DNA of 64,000 nt from Muribaculaceae bacterium (GTDB lineage: Bacteria > Bacteroidota > Bacteroidia > Bacteroidales > Muribaculaceae): assembly GCA_022509165.1 (NCBI GenBank), contig JAFLTT010000007.1:62001-126000 (forward strand), written 5' to 3'. A program made the translations under genes and the position numbers. Of the stretch, positions 1 through 12,059 are shown piece after piece. The notes below the pieces were generated by a model. It did not search any database and was not told where the DNA came from. It saw only the letters and a program-made list of their open reading frames with translations. The stretch's first letter is position 1. Each line of letters begins with the position of its first letter.

Positions 1-1100
1 ATAGGAATTAGAGTTGACCTGATGTCTTGGAGGAATATAAACACCACCAGGAACACAAGAATAAATGCCTCTATAAGCGTCTTAATAACTTCATGGATTG
101 AAGCGTAAAGAAACTCATTGACACTCATCGTTGTGATCAATTGCATACCTGCAGGCAGAGATTTCCGGGCATCGTCCATCAATTTCTCGATGTCCTTGAT
201 AACTTGGGTAGCATTTGAACCTGCAGACTGGAAGATAATAGCTGAACTACCGATATGTCCGTCATTCAAGTTCTGGAAACTATAAGTAAGACGTCCGAGT
301 TCTACATCTGCCACATCTTTTAAACGAAGTATCTCACCATCCGGTGTGGCACGAAGAATTATATTTTCAAATTCTGAACTTTCCTGCAAACGACCTTTAT
401 ATCTGAGCACATATTGGAAACTCTGGTTGCCTTGTTCTCCAAACTGACCCGGAGCAGCTTCAACGTTCTGTTCAGCCAGGGCAGCAGAGATATCTGAGGG
501 CTGGAGCTTGTATTGAGCCATTATGTCCGGTTTTAACCAGATTCGCATGGAATAATCTGCTCCGAAGGCCATTGCTTCACCTACACCGGCAACACGTTTG
601 ATCTGCGGCAGAATGTTTATCGACATATAGTTATCGATAAACTGATTTGTATACCTGTCTTCCGGGTCATACATACCGATTACCATCAACATGGATGTCT
701 GGCGCTTTTGGGTAATCACACCTACCTGGTTCACCTCAGAAGGCAGGAATGATGCAGCCTTTGCTACACGGTTTTGTACATCCACTGCAGCAATGTCTGG
801 GTCTGCACCTTGCTTGAAGTGTACTTCAATGGTGGCACTACCGTTGTTGGCTGCGGAAGAAATCATATAATCCATGTTTTCAGCACCATTGATTTGTTCT
901 TCCAAAGGCGCGATAACTGAATTAAGCACTGTCTGGGCATTTGCTCCGGTGTAAGTTGTTGTTACCCTTACGGTTGGAGGTGCGATATCTGGATATTGCT
1001 CAATCGGCAGGCTGAACAGACCAAGCAGACCGAAAATCACGATAAAAATCGAGATTACGGTAGACAACACCGGTCTGTTAATAAAAGTATCTAGTTTCAT
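1..1100 (-). CDS. RND efflux transporter inner-membrane permease (AcrB/MexB type), 3' part missing
   Basis: This open frame starts with ATG at 1100 and runs off the left edge, so about the first 366 residues of a protein that is usually 1,000-1,070 residues are present. It opens with the HAE1-type N-terminus (MKLDTFINRPV, a first membrane helix, then LPIEQYPDIAPP and GANAQTV), followed by porter-domain motifs such as QNRVAKA and by the start of the second membrane block (LVFLVVFIFLQDIRSTLIP). The family are proton-driven trimeric pumps that move drugs, bile salts and other amphiphiles from periplasm and membrane to an outer-membrane channel. The adaptor gene ends 42 nt upstream, so both are probably in one transcript; a TolC-type gene would be expected beyond the edge. 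The family is certain; the substrate cannot be told. Confidence 0.93.
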   Translation of the reverse strand, partial: MKLDTFINRPVLSTVISIFIVIFGLLGLFSLPIEQYPDIAPPTVRVTTTYTGANAQTVLNSVIAPLEEQINGAENMDYMISSAANNGSATIEVHFKQGADPDIAAVDVQNRVAKAASFLPSEVNQVGVITQKRQTSMLMVIGMYDPEDRYTNQFIDNYMSINILPQIKRVAGVGEAMAFGADYSMRIWLKPDIMAQYKLQPSDISAALAEQNVEAAPGQFGEQGNQSFQYVLRYKGRLQESSEFENIILRATPDGEILRLKDVADVELGRLTYSFQNLNDGHIGSSAIIFQSAGSNATQVIKDIEKLMDDARKSLPAGMQLITTMSVNEFLYASIHEVIKTLIEAFILVFLVVFIFLQDIRSTLIP

Positions 1101-1142
1101 GAGTTTTCTGACTTGTTAGTAGTCTAATTGGAAAGATAGGAA

Positions 1143-2300
1143 TTAATTTTCCGGTTGAGTAGCAGGAACTGCTGAGGGAGAAGAAGTCTCTTTTGGAGTG
1201 ATTGTCATACCGTCGGCCACAGATATTCCGATTCCTTCGGTCACTATTACATCTCCAGGTTTCAAACCAGATGTAACGATGTATTTCTTTCCATCGTTAA
1301 GTGGAGCCACTGTGATAGGTCTTGAATGTACTTTGGCAGAATCTCCAACAAGATAAACGAATTTCATGTCTTGCACCTCAAAAGTAGCATTCTGGGGTAC
1401 TTCCACTATGCCATCATGTTCCACGGGTATTAGGATGTTACCTGTATTGCCACTGTGCAACATTCCATCTGGATTTGGGAAAACTGCTTTGGCCTGTGCA
1501 CTTCCTGTAGCCGGGTCTATGACACCTGAGATTGCGGTTACTTTTCCTTTGTAGGGATAAATAGCTCCGGTGGCCAACTGAAGAGTTACTTCCGGCATAG
1601 AATCAACAGCCTGCTTTAGAGTTCTCTTTCCATTGTCTGTCAGGTCGAGAATAGTTTTCTCATTTAAAGAGAAATAAGCTTGCATGGAAGTATTGTTGGA
1701 AAGAATGGTCAGAAGGGTCTGTGGAGAAACTAAAGTACCTTCTTTATAAGGAATGGATCCGACTATGCCCGATACCGGTGCAGTGACTGTGGTATAGGAA
1801 AGATTTTTCTTTGCTGAAGTCAGGGCTGCCTGTGCTTGATTCAGCTGTGCTTTAGCAGCATTCAGACCATCCAGAGATGTCTGATAGGCAGAAGCGCTGA
1901 TAATATTCTTATCAAGCAGAATTTTGTTGTTATTGGCGTTAGTCTGGGCGGTATTCACATTGGCTTGGGCTACAGCCACTGCTGCCTGTGCCTGTTCCAC
2001 TGCTGCCTGTAGTTGCACCTGGTCAATAGTGAATAATACCTGACCCTTTTGAACACGTTGTCCGTCGTCTACATGTACTTTAGTAAGAAATCCGGTGACT
2101 TGTGGACGTATCTCTACATCGTTTTCACCCTCGAGTGTGGCCGGTATGGCTGAATCTAAAGTGGAATTAGATTCAGTGATTGTCATCACAGATAAAACCG
2201 GGGCTTGCTGCATGGTTTGTTGCGATGAGTTCTTTTCGCCACAAGAAGTCAATGCAGCGACCAATAAGGAAACGGCTGTTGGGAAATAATAAAATTTCAT
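1143..2300 (-). CDS. RND efflux periplasmic adaptor (membrane fusion protein, AcrA/MexA type)
   Basis: A 385-residue adaptor that bridges the inner-membrane RND permease and an outer-membrane channel. The N-terminus is a lipoprotein signal (hydrophobic stretch ending LTSCGEK, predicted lipidated Cys20). After it come the first lipoyl half (EIRPQVTGFLTKVHVDDGQRV, about residues 63-84), a long Ala/Gln-rich helical hairpin (about 95-165), the second lipoyl half (TVTAPVSGIVG, about 171-181), and beta-barrel and membrane-proximal domains ending with GLKPGDVIVTEGIG. The length is normal for the family. It lies directly upstream of the permease, the usual order for such operons. The 5' region holds a -7 box and a pair of direct repeats that may be regulator sites. 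No dedicated regulator gene is visible in the window. Confidence 0.95.
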   Translation of the reverse strand: MKFYYFPTAVSLLVAALTSCGEKNSSQQTMQQAPVLSVMTITESNSTLDSAIPATLEGENDVEIRPQVTGFLTKVHVDDGQRVQKGQVLFTIDQVQLQAAVEQAQAAVAVAQANVNTAQTNANNNKILLDKNIISASAYQTSLDGLNAAKAQLNQAQAALTSAKKNLSYTTVTAPVSGIVGSIPYKEGTLVSPQTLLTILSNNTSMQAYFSLNEKTILDLTDNGKRTLKQAVDSMPEVTLQLATGAIYPYKGKVTAISGVIDPATGSAQAKAVFPNPDGMLHSGNTGNILIPVEHDGIVEVPQNATFEVQDMKFVYLVGDSAKVHSRPITVAPLNDGKKYIVTSGLKPGDVIVTEGIGISVADGMTITPKETSSPSAVPATQPEN

Positions 2301-2328
2301 ATTTGATGATGTTTGCTTACTATGAGGG

Positions 2329-2347
2329 ATTAACCTGATATTAACCT
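2329..2347. repeat. Direct repeat pair ATTAACCT, 11-bp period, upstream of efflux operon
   Basis: The octamer ATTAACCT occurs at 2329-2336 and again at 2340-2347, so the copies lie one helical turn apart. They sit between the predicted -7 box (2378-2385) and the adaptor start codon at 2300. Such phased repeats are typical of binding sites for a dimeric regulator, but no regulator is identified here and chance cannot be excluded in AT-rich DNA. Confidence 0.35.
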
Positions 2348-2377
2348 ATAGAAAATCTCTTAATAAATAAATTATGG

Positions 2378-2385
2378 CAAAATTA
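2378..2385 (-). promoter_or_regulatory. Predicted -7 box (TAATTTTG) for the efflux operon
   Basis: Read on the minus strand this is a full match to the Bacteroidetes -7 consensus TAnnTTTG. It lies 78 nt upstream of the adaptor start, predicting a leader of about 70 nt. No clear -33 TTG is seen at the right distance, so the call is moderate. Confidence 0.5.
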
Positions 2386-2504
2386 ATGAAATATTTTTTA
2401 AAAAGATGTTAAAAAACAGATATTGGAGTTCTGGAATCTCTTTATAGATAAAGGAAAAAACCTAAAATAATAAATGAGTTTTCATAGAATAATGATAAAT
2501 AAAG

Positions 2505-2548
2505 AAAAACCGACAGAAATACTTTCTAAAAGTTTTCTGTCGGTTTTT
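2505..2548 (-). terminator. Intrinsic terminator after ftsH
   Basis: Perfect 15-bp inverted repeat: ACCGACAGAAA preceded by an A run (arm 2505-2519) and TTTCTGTCGG followed by a T run (arm 2534-2548), with a 14-nt loop. On the minus strand the stem is followed by the T tract. It begins 32 nt past the ftsH stop codon and closes the rsfS-ftsH transcript. By symmetry it also has a T run on the plus strand. Confidence 0.85.
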
Positions 2549-2579
2549 ATCGTATAACCGCTCCTAAATTTCAAATTGT

Positions 2580-4751
2580 TTAATTTAAATTGAATGGAGG
2601 AGGGGTTTCGTCGTCTGTGTTATCAAGATTTTTAGTATCGGGCTCTTTCTCGTTTTTAGTTTCAGGTTCCTTCTCAGCGACTGCTACATCAGTCTTTTCA
2701 GAAGCTAAGCCTTCGCTATTTGTTTTTCCATCGGCAGATTTATCATTATTCTTGATATCGTCTGCTTTTCTCTGGGATGACTTTGATTCCTTGAGAAGTC
2801 TTCTTTTTTCTTCTTCCTTACGGTTGATCTCCATTATTTCATCAGTACGTGATTTCCATTTTCTGGGTCCCAAAATGATTTCTACATCATCATGGAAAAT
2901 TACTTCTCTTTCCACAAGGAGATCACGTATCTTATTATGCTCTTTTGCATATTCGCGCAAAATCTGCTTTGCTCGTTCATATTGTTCGTTGATGATTCTC
3001 TTCACCTCTTCATCTATTACCAGAGCCGTTTCATCTGAATATGGTTTTGTAAATCCATATTCCTGGCCGGTAGAGTCATTATAGTTGAGGTTAGGTAAAC
3101 GATCACTCATACCGTAAACCAATACTAAAGAACGGGCTATCTTCGTACATTTCTCAAGATCGTCGCTTGCTCCGGTACCTACTTGTCCGGTAAATACATC
3201 TTCGGCAGCACGTCCTCCCAATAATCCACACATAGTGTCGAGAAGTGCTTGTGTAGGAATAATTTGTCTTGCTTCAGGAGCATACCAGGCAGCTCCAAGT
3301 GCTCTTCCTCTCGGAACTATTGTGACTTTCACAAGGGGATTTCCATATTGAGTGAGCCATCCTATGATAGCATGACCGGCTTCATGAGTGGCAATCGAGA
3401 ATTTTTCTTCGTCTGTGATAATTCTGGATCTTTTTTCAAGACCTCCCACAATTCGGTCGATAGCAGCCATAAAGTCATTCCAGTCTACCGCCTGTTTATT
3501 GTTTCTGGCCGCAATAAGAGCTGCTTCATTACAAACATTTGCTATGTCAGCACCTGAGAAACCTTGGGTCTGACGGGCCAATTGTTCGATATCAAGCTTA
3601 CTGTTTACTTTTATGTGACGCAGATGAACATTGAAAATCTCCATGCGGTCGGTGAGTTCCGGAAGATCTACATAAATCTGGCGGTCGAAACGTCCAGGGC
3701 GTAAAAGTGCCTTGTCGAGCATATCAGCACGGTTGGTTGCAGCGAGTATAATCACACCGTTGTTTGAACCGAAACCGTCCATCTCTGTAAGCATCTGGTT
3801 CAAAGTATTTTCACGTTCATCATTAGAACCCATGCTCGGGTTCTTGCCACGAGCTCTACCCACTGCATCTATTTCATCAATAAATACGATACAGGGTGCT
3901 TTTTCTTTAGCTTGTTTGAATAGATCTCTTACACGCGCTGCTCCTACACCCACAAACATTTCTACGAAATCAGAACCTGACATAGAAAGGAATGGTACAT
4001 TAGCTTCGCCGGCTACTGCCTTTGCAAGAAGGGTCTTTCCGGTTCCCGGAGGGCCTACTAAAAGAGCACCTTTCGGTATTTTGGCTCCTAATTCCGTGTA
4101 TTTCTGGGGATTCTTGAGGAATTCTACAATCTCTTCGATTTCCACTTTTGCCTCTGCCAGGCCTGCTACATCTTTAAATGTCACGGATGGACCGTTGTTT
4201 TTATCAAAGACTGTGGCCCTGGATTTCCCGACATTGAATATGCCGCCTCCGCCACCTCCGCTGTTAACTCTTCTGGACATATATACCATAAAGAGAACGA
4301 GCAGAAGGATGGGTCCAAAATACCAGAAGAGTTTCATGAAATCCGAACTCTTCTCATAGTTCACTTTAATTTGAGGTTTACCCTGAGCAGAAAGTTGGGC
4401 ATTCCATTCGTCTATTTTATCCTGAATCTTATCGGAAGAGGGTATTGTGGTCTTAATTTTTCTATCGCCACTAAAAGCATCGGAATTATCAAAATTGTGC
4501 TTTTCAGCTCCTGATGAAGTCACAAATCCTTCCGCAATCTTAGATTCCGGGAAAACCATTATTTTATCAATGTCACCCGCCATTGCTGCATCTTCAAATT
4601 CAGTCCAATCCACTTCCTTTGTTTGAGAGGCGTCCTGAAAATAGAAGAGTGCAAAAAGTGATATTAAGATAATACCATACATCCAATACATATTGAATGC
4701 TGGTTTCTTATTTTGATTACCTGGGCGGTTAGGCTTGGGGTACTTTAGCAT
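2580..4751 (-). CDS. ftsH: ATP-dependent zinc metalloprotease FtsH
   Basis: A 723-residue membrane-anchored AAA+ protease that degrades misfolded membrane proteins and short-lived regulators. Two membrane segments (about 22-38 and 143-158) flank a periplasmic domain; a run of six glycines (165-170) links to the AAA module with Walker A GPPGTGKT (233-240), Walker B IVFIDEID, and the second region of homology with [10 protein letters not shown]. The zinc site HEAGH is present near residue 455. The C-terminal 90 residues are a charged, low-complexity Lys/Glu/Asp-rich tail, common in Bacteroidetes FtsH and variable between species. The gene follows rsfS by 75 nt and ends at a strong terminator; the two are probably one transcript. 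Confidence 0.98.
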   Translation of the reverse strand: MLKYPKPNRPGNQNKKPAFNMYWMYGIILISLFALFYFQDASQTKEVDWTEFEDAAMAGDIDKIMVFPESKIAEGFVTSSGAEKHNFDNSDAFSGDRKIKTTIPSSDKIQDKIDEWNAQLSAQGKPQIKVNYEKSSDFMKLFWYFGPILLLVLFMVYMSRRVNSGGGGGGIFNVGKSRATVFDKNNGPSVTFKDVAGLAEAKVEIEEIVEFLKNPQKYTELGAKIPKGALLVGPPGTGKTLLAKAVAGEANVPFLSMSGSDFVEMFVGVGAARVRDLFKQAKEKAPCIVFIDEIDAVGRARGKNPSMGSNDERENTLNQMLTEMDGFGSNNGVIILAATNRADMLDKALLRPGRFDRQIYVDLPELTDRMEIFNVHLRHIKVNSKLDIEQLARQTQGFSGADIANVCNEAALIAARNNKQAVDWNDFMAAIDRIVGGLEKRSRIITDEEKFSIATHEAGHAIIGWLTQYGNPLVKVTIVPRGRALGAAWYAPEARQIIPTQALLDTMCGLLGGRAAEDVFTGQVGTGASDDLEKCTKIARSLVLVYGMSDRLPNLNYNDSTGQEYGFTKPYSDETALVIDEEVKRIINEQYERAKQILREYAKEHNKIRDLLVEREVIFHDDVEIILGPRKWKSRTDEIMEINRKEEEKRRLLKESKSSQRKADDIKNNDKSADGKTNSEGLASEKTDVAVAEKEPETKNEKEPDTKNLDNTDDETPPPFNLN

Positions 4752-4826
4752 TTGATATAGGTTGTCTTTTAAGTTTATGCAAATGAATAAGGTCTCATTT
4801 GCCTATTTTACATATTTTTTGCAAAG

Positions 4827-5189
4827 TTAGTCTAAATCGGGCAAATTTGTAATAGAAGCATCATTCCATAATTCTTCAAGATTATAAAAATCTCTAAATT
4901 CCGGGAGAAAAACGTGAACCATTACATCTCCATAGTCAATTACAATCCATTGGGAATTTTTATAACCGTCGTAATTATAGGGTTTGACATCAAGATTTTT
5001 TTGAAGTCTGTATCTTATGGAATCAGCAATGGAAGATACTTGTGAAGTGCTGTTGCCTTGACATATAATAAAAGAAGGAGCAGGAGCAGTGTCTATGCGG
5101 TCAAGTTCAAGCACCGATATCTTTTTCCCTTTTCGGTCTGTAATAGCTTCAATTATTTCGTGAATTTTGTTGCTGTCGGTTGTTTGCAT
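4827..5189 (-). CDS. rsfS: Ribosome silencing factor RsfS (Iojap/YbeB family)
   Basis: A 120-residue protein of the normal length for the family. RsfS binds ribosomal protein uL14 and blocks joining of the 30S and 50S subunits when nutrients run low. Family motifs are visible: FIICQGNSTSQVSSIADSI (about 41-59) and the strongly conserved WIVIDYGDVMVHVF (about 81-94) followed by RDFYNLEELW. It sits immediately upstream of ftsH, an arrangement I recall from other Bacteroidales. The leader (5190-5270) is AT-rich and shows no perfect -7 consensus. Confidence 0.95.
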   Translation of the reverse strand: MQTTDSNKIHEIIEAITDRKGKKISVLELDRIDTAPAPSFIICQGNSTSQVSSIADSIRYRLQKNLDVKPYNYDGYKNSQWIVIDYGDVMVHVFLPEFRDFYNLEELWNDASITNLPDLD

Positions 5190-5281
5190 TAATGAATTAA
5201 GTTTAAAGATAACTACATTATCACTAATACAACAAAATTCAGGCCAAAAATATTAATCAAATAAAAATAAAATTAAAAAAA

Positions 5282-5310
5282 GGAAGCCGAGCCTTCAAAA
5301 CTCGGCTTCC
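5282..5310 (-). terminator. Intrinsic terminator after superoxide dismutase gene
   Basis: GGAAGCCGAG (5282-5291) pairs with CTCGGCTTCC (5301-5310) across a 9-nt loop. On the minus strand the stem is followed by seven Ts and further T-rich sequence (5281 downwards). It begins 48 nt past the sodB stop codon, so sodB appears to be monocistronic or the end of its transcript. Confidence 0.87.
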
Positions 5311-5357
5311 CACATAGATAGAATTTAATAACCAACTAATTACGGAAAAAACCGCAG

Positions 5358-5939
5358 TTAATTTTCATATCTCATTTCAATAATAGCCCAGTCTACTATA
5401 TCCCACAGTTTATGCAGGTATGAGGCACGAAGATTTTGATAATCCAGGTAATAAGCGTGTTCCCATACATCAAAAGTAAGTATTGGCTTCAGACCCTGGG
5501 TCATAGGATTTTCTGCATTTTTACCTTGGATTATAAAAAGCTCTCCATTATCATCTCTTGCCACCCATACATAACCTGATCCGAATACAGCTACTCCGGC
5601 TTCTTCCACTTGTTTTTTAAATTCATCAAGAGTGCCAAACTGTTTCTCTATCTGGGCTCTCAGTGTCCCCGATGGTTCTCTGTAGCCTTCAGGATTAAAT
5701 TGGAAGAAATAGAATATATGGTTCCATGCCTGTGAAGCTTGGTTGAAAAGTTTGCCATCGCTTTTTACGATGATATCCTCCAACGCCATATTTTCATAGT
5801 CGGTTCCCTCAATCAATTTATTCAGTGTATCTATATAGGCTTTTTCGTGTTTTCCGTAGTGAAATTCTATAGTTCTTTCGGAAATTACCGGTTCTAATGC
5901 ATCTTGTGCATAAGGAAGTTTGGGTTGCGTGAATTTCAT
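5358..5939 (-). CDS. sodB: Superoxide dismutase, Fe/Mn family
   Basis: A 193-residue cytoplasmic Fe/Mn superoxide dismutase that disproportionates superoxide to oxygen and hydrogen peroxide. The N-terminal helical domain shows ISERTIEFHYGKHEKAYIDTLN with the first metal ligand His, and NQASQAWNHIFYFF with the second. The C-terminal alpha/beta domain carries VAVFGSGYVWVA and the signature DVWEHAYYLDYQN, which supplies the Asp and His ligands. Bacteroides enzymes of this family can use Fe or Mn; the metal cannot be fixed from the sequence. It has its own terminator; a 137-nt gap separates it from thiH, and that gap holds the GATTAA repeat. Confidence 0.96.
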   Translation of the reverse strand: MKFTQPKLPYAQDALEPVISERTIEFHYGKHEKAYIDTLNKLIEGTDYENMALEDIIVKSDGKLFNQASQAWNHIFYFFQFNPEGYREPSGTLRAQIEKQFGTLDEFKKQVEEAGVAVFGSGYVWVARDDNGELFIIQGKNAENPMTQGLKPILTFDVWEHAYYLDYQNLRASYLHKLWDIVDWAIIEMRYEN

Positions 5940-6052
5940 AATTTTATTTTGTTAAGTTCTACTTTTCAAATAATGGTAAATTACAATAATTGAAATTGAT
6001 TACCTGTCAATATAACAATAGATTAAGGTAATGGGTTCAAATTGAATCAATA

Positions 6053-6076
6053 TTAATCTTAATCTTAATCTTAATC

Positions 6077-6082
<6 letters not shown>
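6053..6082. repeat. GATTAA hexanucleotide microsatellite (five perfect copies) over the thiH stop codon
   Basis: Five tandem TTAATC units on the plus strand (GATTAA on the minus strand) from 6053 to 6082. The first minus-strand unit supplies the last sense codon (GAT, Asp) and the stop (TAA) of thiH, and each further unit carries another in-frame TAA. Gain or loss of units would therefore not alter the ThiH protein. Confidence 0.9.
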
Positions 6083-8985
<2,903 letters not shown>

Positions 8986-9762
8986 TTATTGGTCAAGGAA
9001 TGCTGTAAGTGGAGAAGAAGCATTGGCCATACGGCTAACAGATCCTAACTTAGCAAGGAATGCCTTTCTACCTGCAATTACAGCCAGTTTGAAGGCTTCT
9101 GCCATTTCTACAGGATTTCCGGCAACGGCTATAGCAGTATTTACAAGTACTGCATCCGCACCCATCTCTAAAGCCTGAGACGCATGGGATGGTGCTCCAA
9201 GCCCTGCATCAATTATTACCGGAAGGGTAGACTGTTCAATGATTATTTCCAACAAATCTTTAGTCACCAAGCCACGGTTTGTTCCTATTGGAGCACCAAG
9301 AGGCATTACTGCTGAGGCACCTGCTTCTTCCAATAGTTTACAGAGCACAGGATCTGCCTGAATATAGGGGAGTACTATAAATCCTTCTGAAGCCAGTTTC
9401 TCTGTTGCCTTTAATGTTTCAATAGGATCGGGCATCAGATATTTAGGGTCAGGATGTATTTCCAGCTTTATAAAGTCAGTGTGAAAAATTTCCCGGCTCA
9501 TTTCTGCAGCTAAGACTGCTTCCTTGGCATTGCGTACTCCAGAGGTATTTGGCAAAAGTTGAACATGGTCCCGATTGATATGAGTGAGCATAACATCCGT
9601 AGCCTCATTCATCATATTGACTCTTTTCATTGCCACGGTGATCATTTCTGATCCCGAGGCCAAAACGCTTTGAAGCATCACTTCAGGTGAAGGAAACTTA
9701 CCGGTGCCAACAAAGAGTCTTGAAGTAAAGGAACGAGGTCCTATCTTTAAAACATCCTCCAT
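8986..9762 (-). CDS. thiG: Thiazole synthase ThiG
   Basis: A 258-residue TIM-barrel enzyme that condenses deoxyxylulose phosphate, dehydroglycine and ThiS thiocarboxylate into the thiazole phosphate of thiamine. The N-terminal motif [25 protein letters not shown], the Schiff-base lysine in FIKLEI (Lys98) and the phosphate-binding [24 protein letters not shown] are all present. It starts 14 nt past thiE in the thi operon and works with ThiS and ThiH, which are both encoded here. ThiF, which normally charges ThiS, is not. Confidence 0.97.
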   Translation of the reverse strand: MEDVLKIGPRSFTSRLFVGTGKFPSPEVMLQSVLASGSEMITVAMKRVNMMNEATDVMLTHINRDHVQLLPNTSGVRNAKEAVLAAEMSREIFHTDFIKLEIHPDPKYLMPDPIETLKATEKLASEGFIVLPYIQADPVLCKLLEEAGASAVMPLGAPIGTNRGLVTKDLLEIIIEQSTLPVIIDAGLGAPSHASQALEMGADAVLVNTAIAVAGNPVEMAEAFKLAVIAGRKAFLAKLGSVSRMANASSPLTAFLDQ

Positions 9763-9776
9763 TTTGTTATATCCGG

Positions 9777-10406
9777 TTAGTCAACTTCTGAATGGGGAAG
9801 TACGTTGAGGAAATCTTTTGTTGCCTTTACAATATCATCCGCGAAAGCAATTGCACCGCTCACTGCGATACCGTTCACTCCGGCTTCTATCAGTGGAAGG
9901 GCATCTTCAAGCTTTATTCCACCCACAGCCACTCGAGGTATATTGATTTCATTCTTTTCCATTTCATAGCATATCTCTCTGATACCTTGTAATCCCAATA
10001 TCGGTGCAAGATTTTCTTTGGTGTCTGTATCAGCGAAGGGTCCTATGCCGTAATAATCTATATCAAGTTTGCTCACTGCGGTCACATCCGCAAAAGTATT
10101 TGCTGTAACGCCGATCACTGCTCCGGCTCCCAGGTACATCCTTGCTTTGCTTACGGGCATATCATCTTTCCCAAGATGTACTCCTCCTACATTCAAAGTT
10201 TTTGCGAGTTCTACACGATCATCAAGGAGAAGGAAAGTTCCTGTCTCGATACATTTGGGCTTTACTGCTTCCACCACAGTCTTGATTTCTTCATCAGAAG
10301 CATCTTTCATCCTTATCTGTACCCATCTTCCACCGCCTTCTATAAAAGCAAAAATCTGATCGGTGACTGGAGTCTTAGATTTTGTGTTTGTAATAAATTG
10401 TAGCAT
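9777..10406 (-). CDS. thiE: Thiamine-phosphate synthase ThiE
   Basis: A 209-residue TIM-barrel enzyme that joins HMP pyrophosphate and thiazole phosphate to form thiamine phosphate. The substrate-binding motifs are intact: [10 protein letters not shown] (pyrophosphate and HMP binding), [48 protein letters not shown] and the C-terminal [25 protein letters not shown]. This makes it the likely working enzyme of the two ThiE-fold proteins in the operon, the other (10441-10977) being more divergent. It is 34 nt from that neighbour and 14 nt from thiG. Confidence 0.95.
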   Translation of the reverse strand: MLQFITNTKSKTPVTDQIFAFIEGGGRWVQIRMKDASDEEIKTVVEAVKPKCIETGTFLLLDDRVELAKTLNVGGVHLGKDDMPVSKARMYLGAGAVIGVTANTFADVTAVSKLDIDYYGIGPFADTDTKENLAPILGLQGIREICYEMEKNEINIPRVAVGGIKLEDALPLIEAGVNGIAVSGAIAFADDIVKATKDFLNVLPHSEVD

Positions 10407-10440
10407 AGTGTTGAATATTTTATTTTAATATATTTCTTAA

Positions 10441-10977
10441 TTATTCTGTAGGAAAGAAATGTGAGAGCAAAGCTGCACCATAAAAATTATGATTTCGTAA
10501 AATATCAAATTTGTCTGGTGTCACTCCTCCCAAGGCTACTACTTTCTTCCCAAGGATTTTATCTGATATTTCATTTAAGTCGAATCTGCCAAGATATCCT
10601 TTTTTTGAGATAGAATCAAAAATAGGAGAGAGGAAACAATAATCTATATTTTTACAATTTCCTAATTCTTCTATTGAATGAATGGATTTACTTAACCTCA
10701 GATTTTTTCGTGGAATTGTGGAATTTCTTGAATTAAGATGTATTCCTCCGATATTGTATTTTTCGCAAAGTTCAAATCCATCATGAAGTTTCAATCTGTC
10801 ATGCAAATGGCAAGGAATCTCTCTAAGCAGTTTTTCTATTTCATTAATAGTTGCTTCCGGTTTCCGAATATGAACATACATAGCCTCATTGTTCTCAAGA
10901 ATTTGAGAAATCTTTCCGGATTCTCCCTCAAAAAAGTCCGGACGAGTAATTGCAACAATGAGGAATTCTTTATTCAT
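10441..10977 (-). CDS. TenI/ThiE-like thiamine phosphate synthase paralogue
   Basis: A 178-residue protein with the ThiE/TenI fold but degenerate motifs. It keeps MYVHIRKPEA in place of the ThiE QIR-K motif, HDRLKLHDGFELCEKYNIGGIHLNSRN in place of NDRVELA..GVHLG, the FLSPIFDSISKKGY loop seen in TenI proteins, and a short GGVTPDKFDIL end. TenI proteins in other bacteria are thiazole tautomerases rather than synthases. A TenI-like gene beside thiE is known in Bacteroides thiamine operons, so a tautomerase role is plausible, but the sequence does not prove it. It lies between thiS (16-nt gap) and thiE. Confidence 0.8.
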   Translation of the reverse strand: MNKEFLIVAITRPDFFEGESGKISQILENNEAMYVHIRKPEATINEIEKLLREIPCHLHDRLKLHDGFELCEKYNIGGIHLNSRNSTIPRKNLRLSKSIHSIEELGNCKNIDYCFLSPIFDSISKKGYLGRFDLNEISDKILGKKVVALGGVTPDKFDILRNHNFYGAALLSHFFPTE

Positions 10978-10993
10978 ATCATTATATTAATAC

Positions 10994-11197
10994 TTATCCC
11001 CCGAAAGCAGCCGAAATTACAGTGACATGGTCATTTTCTTTCAGTGAAGTTACCGGCCAAAGTCTTTGGGTCACCAATTTATCATTTATAGCGATAGCAG
11101 TACCTTGCTGAGGTATCTCTTTCCAACTGACCAAATCTTTTACTGTTTCTATCTCTTTTGGCAGGTCAATAGGTTCATTATTTAAAAATATTATCAT
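10994..11197 (-). CDS. thiS: Sulfur carrier protein ThiS
   Basis: A 67-residue ubiquitin-like protein that carries sulfur as a C-terminal thiocarboxylate to ThiG. It ends in the required Gly-Gly (residues 66-67, ISAAFGG), and has the family patterns INDKLVTQRLW and DHVTVISAAFGG. The gene lies 8 nt past thiD. Charging needs an E1-like adenylating enzyme (ThiF) that is not encoded in this operon, so a partner elsewhere in the genome is expected. Confidence 0.95.
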   Translation of the reverse strand: MIIFLNNEPIDLPKEIETVKDLVSWKEIPQQGTAIAINDKLVTQRLWPVTSLKENDHVTVISAAFGG

Positions 11198-11205
11198 AAG
11201 AATTT

Positions 11206-12021
11206 TTATGATCTCCAGGTATAATCCAATATATTAAGAGGTCCGTATTTTGAATCACCCAGAGAATAGTTACAACTTTTATTTATTATTTCATTTATTT
11301 TATTCGAAACCGAATAGAAAGCGTTATCCAGAGGGGCACCTTTCGATAAAAAACATGCCATCAAAGTGGAATACACACATCCGGTACCATGCAAATTGAT
11401 ACATTCTTTTTTCTTGTGGGATACATGAGTTATTTCATCCCCATGAATCAGATAATCAGAAATGCTGTTATTAGTTTTATTTTCTACTCCTGTTATAATT
11501 ATGGCGTTTGTATTGAAGGAGGCTAATATATCAGCCGGTTCCTCTTCCCGGAAATTTGGGCTACCTCCCATTTTTATAAATTCAGAATAATTAGGAGTAA
11601 TTACTGTGGCTTTAGGGAATAGATTTTCCTTTATCTTCTCCTTGTATTCCTCTTCTCCTTCACACAAAGATTTTGCTGAGATGGTTGATTTTAAAATAGG
11701 ATCAATCACCACAGGCACATCCGGTACTTTATTTAGGAATTCCTCAATTACAAGCAGATTTTGTATGCTTCCTATCATCCCAATCTTAATGGCGTCGGGT
11801 ATTACGTCTTCTATAATTACTTCGAGCTGATTTTTAAGAGTCTTAGGAGAAAGGATTCCTAAATCAATGAAATTCCTGGAATTTTGAACAGTAACAGAAG
11901 TAAGAGCAGTCATAGCATGAACCCCACAGGAAGCAGCAGCTTTTATATCAGCCTGAATTCCGGCTCCTCCCAAAGGATCGGAGCCTGCAATGGAAAGTAA
12001 TGTATTCAACCTTAAGGCCAT
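11206..12021 (-). CDS. thiD: Hydroxymethylpyrimidine/phosphomethylpyrimidine kinase ThiD
   Basis: A 271-residue ribokinase-fold enzyme that phosphorylates HMP and HMP-phosphate to HMP pyrophosphate. The start region LLSIAGSDPLGGAGIQADI is diagnostic, with MTALTSVTVQNS, VVIDPIL and the catalytic anion-hole motif HGTGCVYSTLMA near the C-terminus. It is the first gene of the operon: its ATG at 12021 directly abuts the T run of the riboswitch-controlled terminator, so transcription stop occurs at its first codon when thiamine pyrophosphate is bound. No strong Shine-Dalgarno is seen, as is usual in this phylum. Confidence 0.95.
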   Translation of the reverse strand: MALRLNTLLSIAGSDPLGGAGIQADIKAAASCGVHAMTALTSVTVQNSRNFIDLGILSPKTLKNQLEVIIEDVIPDAIKIGMIGSIQNLLVIEEFLNKVPDVPVVIDPILKSTISAKSLCEGEEEYKEKIKENLFPKATVITPNYSEFIKMGGSPNFREEEPADILASFNTNAIIITGVENKTNNSISDYLIHGDEITHVSHKKKECINLHGTGCVYSTLMACFLSKGAPLDNAFYSVSNKINEIINKSCNYSLGDSKYGPLNILDYTWRS

Positions 12022-12047
12022 AAAAAATCCGCACTCTTATATGCGGA
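12022..12047 (-). terminator. Riboswitch-controlled terminator at the head of thiD
   Basis: On the minus strand TCCGCA (12047-12042) pairs with TGCGGA (12033-12028) across an 8-nt loop and is followed by six Ts (12027-12022) that touch the thiD start codon. The 5' arm can also pair with an identical TGCGGA inside the TPP aptamer (12099-12094), giving an antiterminator when no ligand is bound. Confidence 0.75.
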
Positions 12048-12059
12048 ATAACTACCTAT

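Noticed and set aside
4238..4257. Low-complexity GGN tract in ftsH as a possible slippage site
   Set aside because: It encodes a glycine linker found in many Bacteroidetes FtsH proteins; codons vary and the frame is intact.
3712..4359. Long plus-strand open frame (215 codons) opposite ftsH
   Set aside because: It is the antisense of the conserved AAA module; the protein has no recognisable motif and ftsH is certain.
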